From contig JAEYYB010000099.1 in assembly GCA_023430975.1 (NCBI GenBank), positions 1 through 50,071 on the forward strand: a stretch of DNA of 50,071 nucleotides, given 5' to 3'. The DNA is from Bacillota bacterium. GTDB lineage: Bacteria > Bacillota > Clostridia > Acetivibrionales > DSM-2933. Each line of letters starts with the position of its first letter. Position 1 is the stretch's first letter. Below are positions 44,622 through 50,071 of the stretch, piece after piece. Both the position numbers and the translations under genes were made by a program. The notes under the pieces were generated by a model, which ran no database searches, was not told where the DNA came from, and saw nothing but the letters and a program-made list of their open reading frames with translations.

Positions 44622-45620
44622 TTATACGTTCTCCAGCTTCTTATCTCTCATCATCAAATCAACAACAGCCTGCCTTGCATCCTTACCGTTGAATAAAACC
44701 TCATAAGCCTGACTTGTTATAGGCATCTCCACATTCATTTTCTTTGCCATGTGGTAAGCAGCTTTCGTTGTATTTACTCCCTCTACAACCATTGCAACTT
44801 CCTTCAATGCTTCTTCCAGGCTTTTTCCTTTACCGATGAGTATTCCTGCTCGTCTGTTCCTGCTGTGCATGCTTGTACAAGTGACTATTAAGTCTCCAAT
44901 TCCTGCAAGACCTGAGAAAGTTTTTGGATTAGCTCCCATTATTTCACCAAGTCTGGACATTTCAGTTATCCCGCGAGTCATGAGAGCAGCTTTAGTATTG
45001 TCCCCAAAGCCCAGGCCATCAGAAATACCGGCACAAAGAGCTATAACATTTTTAATTGCTCCGCCCAGCTCAACTCCTATTATATCGGAATTGGTATAAA
45101 CCCTGAACATGGGTGACATGAATATATCCTGAACAAAGATAGCGGCTTCATTATCCGCTGATGCAGCTACAATTGCAGTGGGTATTGACCTTCCTACTTC
45201 TTCTGCGTGACTTGGTCCTGATAACGCAACCACCCTTACATTTGGTGCTTCCTCTTTTATAATTTGTGACATTGTAAGGAAAGTTTCATCCTCCAAGCCC
45301 TTTGAGCATGATACTACTATTGTATTGTCCTTAAGCCCACCCTTTATGGTTTTCATGGTACTTCTCATAAATTCCGAAGGAACTACCATTATGACAGCTT
45401 CTGCATCCTGTAATGCTTCATTGACATCATTTGTACAAATAACTGTATCAGGAACCCAAACACCAGGTAATTTTGCTATGTTCTCTCTATTAGTGTTGAT
45501 GCCTTCCGCTTCTTCCTTAAAGAAGGACCACATCCTCACTTTATGTCCATTAGTAGCCAACAGCACAGATAACGCTGTTCCCCAGCTTCCTGCACCCATT
45601 ATACAAATATTTTTACCCAT
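44622..45620 (-). CDS. gpsA: NAD(P)H-dependent glycerol-3-phosphate dehydrogenase
   Basis: Supplies sn-glycerol-3-phosphate for phospholipids. 332 residues, full length. The nucleotide motif GAGSWGTALSVLLA is at the front. Conserved parts include SCSKGLE, LSGPSHAEEV, the catalytic Lys in GGAIKNVIALCAGI, and GLAGIGDLIVTCTS. It lies 19 nt after plsY, which uses its product, and is the last gene of the DUF512-der-plsY-gpsA operon. Confidence 0.97.
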   Translation of the reverse strand: MGKNICIMGAGSWGTALSVLLATNGHKVRMWSFFKEEAEGINTNRENIAKLPGVWVPDTVICTNDVNEALQDAEAVIMVVPSEFMRSTMKTIKGGLKDNTIVVSCSKGLEDETFLTMSQIIKEEAPNVRVVALSGPSHAEEVGRSIPTAIVAASADNEAAIFVQDIFMSPMFRVYTNSDIIGVELGGAIKNVIALCAGISDGLGFGDNTKAALMTRGITEMSRLGEIMGANPKTFSGLAGIGDLIVTCTSMHSRNRRAGILIGKGKSLEEALKEVAMVVEGVNTTKAAYHMAKKMNVEMPITSQAYEVLFNGKDARQAVVDLMMRDKKLENV

Positions 45621-45639
45621 AACTATCCTCCTAAATTCT

Positions 45640-46248
45640 CTATGCAGTCTTCTTCTTTCCGAATTTGGATTCGGTACCTTGAACTATTCTTTTTATATTT
45701 GATCTATGTCTTAAAATTATTAGAAAAGCAAAAATCATAGAGATTACTAAGTATAATTTATCGTCACTCCTATGTATATAGGCTGCTACAGGAAATAATG
45801 CAGCACCTATAATGGATCCTAATGAAATATATCTGGAAATTGCCACTACAACAGCAAATATGGCAAATAAGATCAACGCAACTTTCCAATCCATCATTAA
45901 TGCAACCGCAAAGCTTGTAAGAACTCCTTTTCCGCCCTTAAACTTAAAATACAGAGGCCAGTTATGCCCTACAATAGAACCGATTCCGGCTACCATTAGC
46001 CCATTGTTTCCAATTAACAGGCTGCCTATTAGACAAGCCAGTACACCTTTTAGTGCATCTCCTAAAATAACGAAAACTGCCGCCTTTTTTCCCAAGGTTC
46101 GTAAGGTGTTTGTAGCACCTGCATTTCCACTGCCATGATTTCTCACATCAACACCATATGCTTTTCCAACCAAGAGGGAAGAGTTAAGACTTCCCAAAAG
46201 ATACCCCAAAATGAACATAGATAAAATTTTAATACAATCCATTACCAT
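45640..46248 (-). CDS. plsY: glycerol-3-phosphate acyltransferase PlsY
   Basis: Transfers the acyl group from acyl-phosphate (PlsX product) to glycerol-3-phosphate in the membrane. 202 residues with five or six transmembrane segments and the family motifs GSLNSSLLVGK, GSGNAGATNTLR, GHNWPLYFKFKGGKGV. An alternative ATG lies two codons in; the first is 5 nt from GGAAGGA. It lies between der and gpsA, 23 and 19 nt away. Confidence 0.96.
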   Translation of the reverse strand: MVMDCIKILSMFILGYLLGSLNSSLLVGKAYGVDVRNHGSGNAGATNTLRTLGKKAAVFVILGDALKGVLACLIGSLLIGNNGLMVAGIGSIVGHNWPLYFKFKGGKGVLTSFAVALMMDWKVALILFAIFAVVVAISRYISLGSIIGAALFPVAAYIHRSDDKLYLVISMIFAFLIILRHRSNIKRIVQGTESKFGKKKTA

Positions 46249-46271
46249 ACAATTCCTTCCCGCTTTTATAA

Positions 46272-47597
46272 TTATGTTTCCTTGCTTTTTTCTCTAAGCA
46301 GGAACTTTATAGGTGTTCCTTCAAAGCCAAAGCTTTTTCTCAGCTGGTTTTCAAGATATCGTTCGTATGAATAATGCATGAGCTCTTTGTCATTTATGAA
46401 TATTACAAATGTAGGTGGTTTTACTCCAGCCTGGGTCATATAATATATTTTAAGCCTTTTTCCTTTATCGGATGGAGGCTGAACCATTGCAATAGCTTCA
46501 TTTACAAGATCGTTTAACATACCTGTCGATATCCTCAAAGATGCTTGATTTGCAACGTAATTTATGAGTTCAAAAAGTTTTTGGACCCTTTGCCCTGTCA
46601 TAGCAGAAATAAACAATACCGGTGCATAGGTCATGAATCCCAGCTTTTCCAATACAGTTTTTCTATACTCTTCCAAAGTACCGGTTGACTTCTCGATCAA
46701 ATCCCACTTGTTTACAACAATTATGGAAGCCTTTCCGTTATCATGGGCATACCCTGCAATCTTAGTATCCTGCTCGGTTACACCATCCTGGGCATCAATT
46801 ATAATGACGCAAACATCTGCCCTCTCAACTGCTGTCCATGAGCGGATAATGCTGTATCTTTCTATGCTTTCATTAATCTTGCTTTTTCTTCTTATTCCTG
46901 CTGTGTCAATAAACACATATTTTTGATCATCCTTTTCAAAATATGTATCAATAGCATCCCTGGTAGTACCGGGTATATCGCTTACAATTACCCTTTCCTC
47001 CCCAAGAATTTTGTTAATCAGGGATGATTTACCTGCATTAGGCTTACCGATAACAGCAACCTTAATAACATCTTCACCGTAATCCTCACCTGTATCCTCA
47101 GGAAAATGCTCATAGACCGCATCTAAAAGATCACCCATTCCGAGGCCATGAACAGAAGATATGGTTATCATGTCACCCATACCAAGGTTGTAGAATTCAT
47201 AAACGTCAGGCGGCGGTTCTCCAACCCTGTCTACCTTGTTTACAGCAAGAATTATAGGCTTATTGGCCTTCCTGAGCATGCTTCCTACCTCCTTATCGGA
47301 GGCTGTCATACCATCCTTGGCATCAACCATGAATATTATAACATCTGCAGTGTCAATTGCCAACTCTGCCTGCCTTTTCATCTGCTGCATTATTTTATCT
47401 TCAGTATATGGTTCTATTCCACCTGTGTCTATAAGGGTAAATATCTTGCTTCTCCACTCAACATCAGTATAAATCCTGTCCCTGGTTACACCCGGTGTGT
47501 CTTCAACTATGGATATTCTTTTACCTGCTACATAGTTAAAAAACGTGGATTTACCTACATTCGGCCTGCCAACAACTGCTACTACCGGTTTTGCCAC
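46272..47597 (-). CDS. der: ribosome biogenesis GTPase Der
   Basis: Needed for assembly of the 50S ribosomal subunit. 441 residues with two GTPase domains in tandem: domain 1 has GRPNVGKST, DTPG and NKVD; domain 2 (from about 177) has GKPNAGKSS, DIPGTTRDAID, DTAG and NKWD. A KH-like C-terminal domain follows (about 350-435). It lies 24 nt after the DUF512 gene. Confidence 0.98.
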   Translation of the reverse strand: MAKPVVAVVGRPNVGKSTFFNYVAGKRISIVEDTPGVTRDRIYTDVEWRSKIFTLIDTGGIEPYTEDKIMQQMKRQAELAIDTADVIIFMVDAKDGMTASDKEVGSMLRKANKPIILAVNKVDRVGEPPPDVYEFYNLGMGDMITISSVHGLGMGDLLDAVYEHFPEDTGEDYGEDVIKVAVIGKPNAGKSSLINKILGEERVIVSDIPGTTRDAIDTYFEKDDQKYVFIDTAGIRRKSKINESIERYSIIRSWTAVERADVCVIIIDAQDGVTEQDTKIAGYAHDNGKASIIVVNKWDLIEKSTGTLEEYRKTVLEKLGFMTYAPVLFISAMTGQRVQKLFELINYVANQASLRISTGMLNDLVNEAIAMVQPPSDKGKRLKIYYMTQAGVKPPTFVIFINDKELMHYSYERYLENQLRKSFGFEGTPIKFLLREKSKET

Positions 47598-47621
47598 TTA
47601 CTATCACTCCCAATCTGTTTC

Positions 47622-48938
47622 TTATATTCCCAAAACACTATTTATAAATGAAATTCCACTGTTTTCAACAGGAGTTACTTTAACGCCTAGTTTATCTTCA
47701 AGCATTCCTACCGTATAGTCATCAAGAAGCAGGTCTGTATCAGCCTTTAACATGCTTTTACATACCAAAACCTCGTTCCCAAGGTTCTGGCCTCCTACTT
47801 GTGCTACAATATCTCTTCCTGTAAGAAGTCCTGTTACAGTTACATTTTCACCAAAAAACTCATTAATTATTTTATATACATTAACAGTTATACTGTACTT
47901 TTCTTCCAATCTCTTTGCAAGCAAACTAATATAATTATAAGCAGAAACGCCCGTTACAATACTTACTTTTCTATTTTTTTCTGGAGAGAAATCAACATGG
48001 TCTATATGCTGGTTGAATTCATTGATTAATGCGGATATTAGCCCTACACCATTTTCTATCTGTGGAAAATCTTCATAATGTTCATAAGGCGGCATTTCCT
48101 TTCCAGCCATCACATAGAACTCATCAGCAAGGTATACAATTCTTGATCCATGTTTTATAAGAAGATCTTGCTGAAGCTTTTCAACCTGTTCTATAACCTC
48201 CAAAGAAGAAGCCTCGTCATAGGGCATAAGCTTGCAAAGGCCATCCCTGTGCTTTGTAATGCCAACAGGCACAACAGATATGCTGTTAACTGCAGGATAC
48301 AGTTTGGTGAGGTCCATAAGGGACTTATTTAGCTCATCTTTATCATTGATATCCCTACAGAGAACAATCTGGCAATTAAGGGTGATACCGCTTACTGCAA
48401 GCCTTCTTATTTTACTCATAACATTTGCTGCAAACCTGTTTTTTAGCATAAAAACTCTAAGATCAGGGTTTGTAGTGTGAACAGAAATATTTATAGGGGA
48501 CATTCTGTATTTTATGATTCTATCTATATGACTGTCATCCATATTTGTCAACGTAACATAATTACCGGACAGAAAGGACAACCTCATATCATCATCCTTA
48601 AAATACAGCGAATCTCTCATTCCTTTAGGCATCTGATCTATAAAGCAAAATATGCATTTATTTGAGCAGCTTTTTGCCTCATCAATGAGCTCATCGATAA
48701 ACTCTATTCCCAAATCCTCATCTTCAAATTTTTCAATGTCAATTTCCCATATCTCTTCGTTTTCTTTCCTTATTTCAAGGGTGAGCTCCTCGTCAGATAT
48801 TAGAAATCTATAGTCAAATATATCCTCAATATTTTCTCCGTTTATTGACAAAAGTACATCGCCTTTTTCTATTCCAGCTTCTTCTGCAATACTTCCAGGC
48901 AATACATTATTAATTATTATAGGTGTGTCTTTTTTCAA
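47622..48938 (-). CDS. DUF512 family PDZ-radical SAM protein
   Basis: 438 residues. An N-terminal PDZ-like domain (about 5-70, VLPGSIAEEAGIEKGDVLLSI), then a radical SAM-like domain with a cysteine motif in CSNKCIFCFIDQMPKGMR (CxxxCxxC), and the C-terminal DUF512 domain with VTGVSAYNYI and VTGLLTGRDIV. The family is conserved beside der in clostridia and its reaction is unknown. It heads the operon with der, plsY and gpsA. The ribosome binding site AGGAGG precedes the ATG. A dispersed element lies upstream. Confidence 0.92.
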   Translation of the reverse strand: MKKDTPIIINNVLPGSIAEEAGIEKGDVLLSINGENIEDIFDYRFLISDEELTLEIRKENEEIWEIDIEKFEDEDLGIEFIDELIDEAKSCSNKCIFCFIDQMPKGMRDSLYFKDDDMRLSFLSGNYVTLTNMDDSHIDRIIKYRMSPINISVHTTNPDLRVFMLKNRFAANVMSKIRRLAVSGITLNCQIVLCRDINDKDELNKSLMDLTKLYPAVNSISVVPVGITKHRDGLCKLMPYDEASSLEVIEQVEKLQQDLLIKHGSRIVYLADEFYVMAGKEMPPYEHYEDFPQIENGVGLISALINEFNQHIDHVDFSPEKNRKVSIVTGVSAYNYISLLAKRLEEKYSITVNVYKIINEFFGENVTVTGLLTGRDIVAQVGGQNLGNEVLVCKSMLKADTDLLLDDYTVGMLEDKLGVKVTPVENSGISFINSVLGI

Positions 48939-48984
48939 AACGGTTCCTCCTGCTATGCTCTATCCTATAGCATAAATTCTTATG

Positions 48985-49075
48985 GCATTAAAAATCACAA
49001 AGTGATTTTTTAAATATATGTCGTTGTCTTAAGAATTTGCGGTGTAACATACACCATAATTTCCTAGACATAAAC
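48985..49075 (+). repeat. second dispersed element, copy 2
   Basis: Contains the hairpin AAAATCACAAAGTGATTTT, then GTTGTC, and ends with a 24 nt block (49051-49074) identical to 26000-26023. AAATTCTTA (48974-48982) and TAAGAATTT (49030-49038) add an inverted pair. Followed directly by the rpmF terminator, as copy 1 is followed by a hairpin. Confidence 0.7.
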
Positions 49076-49081
49076 AAAAAA

Positions 49082-49104
49082 CAGCAGTGTCAACTGCTGC
49101 TTTT
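49082..49104 (-). terminator. terminator of the DUF177-rpmF operon
   Basis: CAGCAGT (49082-49088) and ACTGCTG (49093-49099) are perfect arms with a 4 nt loop. On the minus strand TTTTTTG follows. It lies about 18 nt past the rpmF stop. Confidence 0.9.
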
Positions 49105-49116
49105 CCATCATTTTTA

Positions 49117-49320
49117 TTAGTCTTCAACCTTTATTACTTGAACTGATTTCTGACCTGATTTCGTCTTAACACTATAAGTGCCGCATTCTGTACAAACTCT
49201 ATGTCTTAGCTTATATGCATGACATTTTGGACACTTATCTAAATTTGGTGCAGACAGTTTCCACTGTGATCTTCTTTTACCTGTTCTAGCTTTCGACCAT
49301 TTACGCTTTGGATTTGCCAT
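49117..49320 (-). CDS. rpmF: 50S ribosomal protein L32
   Basis: 67 residues, basic, with MANPKRKWSKARTGKRRSQW and a zinc ribbon of four Cys (CPKC and CTEC). This is the zinc-binding form of L32. The C-terminus is about eight residues longer than the usual 57-60. AGGTG-type site upstream. Follows DUF177 by 34 nt, the standard bacterial order. Confidence 0.97.
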   Translation of the reverse strand: MANPKRKWSKARTGKRRSQWKLSAPNLDKCPKCHAYKLRHRVCTECGTYSVKTKSGQKSVQVIKVED

Positions 49321-49354
49321 TATAACACCTCCCGCCTATTAAACCCATTATATC

Positions 49355-49852
49355 TTAATTATCAAAAAATTTCTTAAGTGCTTCCATCTGTGGATTAATA
49401 TAATCATCCTTGCAGTCACATGTCTTTTCATTGAGGTTTGTACCACATCTTGGACACAGGCCTTTACAATTATCATCACATACCTTTTTAACAGGTAAAT
49501 TCAAAATTATATTATCCTTTAAAATACTGTCAAGTAATATATAGTTATCATTATATGTATAAGCATCCACATCTGCTGTTTCGCTGCCTTCTATAATGTC
49601 TTCCCTAATCTTCAATTCAAAGTTGTCTTCAATATCCTTCACGCATCTGCTGCATTTTGTACTGTAGGATGCCTTCAAACTGCCGTTTAACTTTAACACA
49701 CCGCTGGCATTTGTCAGAACACCTTCAAACTTTACAGCATCTTTGAAGTCAAAACCCGATTCAAGATTATTCAACTCAGCTATTGCTTCGTCGAACCTGA
49801 CATCTAAGCTTGCACCATTAATTTTAACTATACTTGATACATCAATTTTCAT
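49355..49852 (-). CDS. DUF177 (YceD) family protein
   Basis: 166 residues. The YceD family protein encoded before rpmF in most bacteria, linked to rRNA/ribosome maturation. It has the family's CSRCVKDI motif (KCSRC near residue 62) and a C-terminal cysteine set (CDDNCKGLCPRCGTN and CDC), probably zinc-binding. I start at the ATG at 49852, four bases after GGGGTGA; eight upstream codons cover that site. An incoming promoter or readthrough from beyond the window is likely. Confidence 0.93.
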   Translation of the reverse strand: MKIDVSSIVKINGASLDVRFDEAIAELNNLESGFDFKDAVKFEGVLTNASGVLKLNGSLKASYSTKCSRCVKDIEDNFELKIREDIIEGSETADVDAYTYNDNYILLDSILKDNIILNLPVKKVCDDNCKGLCPRCGTNLNEKTCDCKDDYINPQMEALKKFFDN

Positions 49853-49952
49853 ATTGTCACCCCATAAAACCGACAAAAGATATTATACTAACTAATAATA
49901 CCATTGTCAAGATAAATATTGATATTATTATGTGTAGAATGTTAATACTTAA

Positions 49953-50045
49953 TTGCAAAAGTAAAATCCACCCCAATTTTTGTTCAAGTGGAATTTACTT
50001 TTGCAAATACAAGATAACGTTCAGAGTAGATTTCACCTTTGCAAA
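49953..50045. repeat. clustered inverted and direct repeats at the window edge
   Basis: TTGCAAAAGTAAAATCCAC (49953-49971) faces GTGGAATTTACTTTTGCAA (49988-50006), 18 of 19 pairs. A further copy, GTTCAGAGT...TTTGCAAA at 50019-50045, is a direct repeat of 49982-50007. No gene is visible in the last 200 nt. It may be the end of an insertion sequence or a terminator. Confidence 0.6.
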
Positions 50046-50071
50046 CTCCTGTGGTAAAAGAATGTGGTTTT

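Noticed and set aside
1..50071. CRISPR arrays, tRNA, rRNA and known riboswitches
   Set aside because: No evenly spaced repeats, tRNA-like cloverleaf or conserved riboswitch core was seen on reading; a covariance-model search would be needed to exclude weak cases.

Overview
The window comes from a low-GC, Gram-positive, spore-forming anaerobic clostridium that builds a cellulosome. The supporting features are a GH9-CBM3c-dockerin cellulase, two dockerin-bearing carbohydrate esterases, a dockerin-bearing CotH protein, spoVS, FapR-type lipid control, and strong Shine-Dalgarno sites throughout. The dockerins share a motif of the form D-x-N-x-D-G-x-I-N-M-x-D-V-I-x-x-A-x-x-F-N. This is the type II style that in most species sits on scaffoldins. 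In Pseudobacteroides (Bacteroides) cellulosolvens the enzymes carry it, so that species or a close relative is my best guess; this is inference, since no marker gene proves it.

Layout. From 1 to about 28 kb lies an accessory region. It holds dockerin proteins (180-1103, 2649-4952 broken, 9757-12705, 15460-17844, 19237-20271), a GT2 glycosyltransferase, an APH-family kinase, a TetR-controlled ABC-2 exporter operon (6361-9534), a beta-propeller-like lipoprotein, a secreted stalk/LRR/transglutaminase protein, and twin CorC/HlyC-type membrane proteins. It also holds several decayed genes: a Ycf48-like dockerin protein, a PL8 lyase, an LRR protein, an O-antigen-ligase-like remnant and an unrecognised remnant. 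A GH5-like fragment lies further right at about 42.1 kb. From 28 to 50 kb nearly everything is intact, core and on the minus strand: spoVS, a radical SAM protein, rnc, then the fatty acid/phospholipid cluster fapR-plsX-fabH-fabD-fabG-acpP-fabF, then pgsA, rimO, a compact Mre11/Rad50-like three-gene unit (38790-41509), two signalling proteins, gpsA-plsY-der-DUF512, and DUF177-rpmF.

How the genes work together. The dockerin enzymes would assemble on a scaffoldin encoded elsewhere to attack cellulose and acetylated xylan. fapR through fabF, with plsX, plsY, gpsA and pgsA, make fatty acids, phosphatidic acid and phosphatidylglycerol precursors. A near-consensus FapR operator lies upstream of fapR.

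The main non-gene signals are: (i) a dispersed palindromic element of about 95-103 nt in three full copies (2060, 19046, 22966) and two shrunken derivatives inside the fab region (30214, 33806); (ii) a second dispersed element (25935 and 48985); (iii) twin palindromic operators on the tetR promoter, with an apparent ATT start codon for tetR; (iv) a Rad50-like protein that ends just after its zinc-hook motif, with no C-terminal ATPase lobe, translationally coupled to an 89-residue coiled-coil protein. I see no tRNA, rRNA or CRISPR array.
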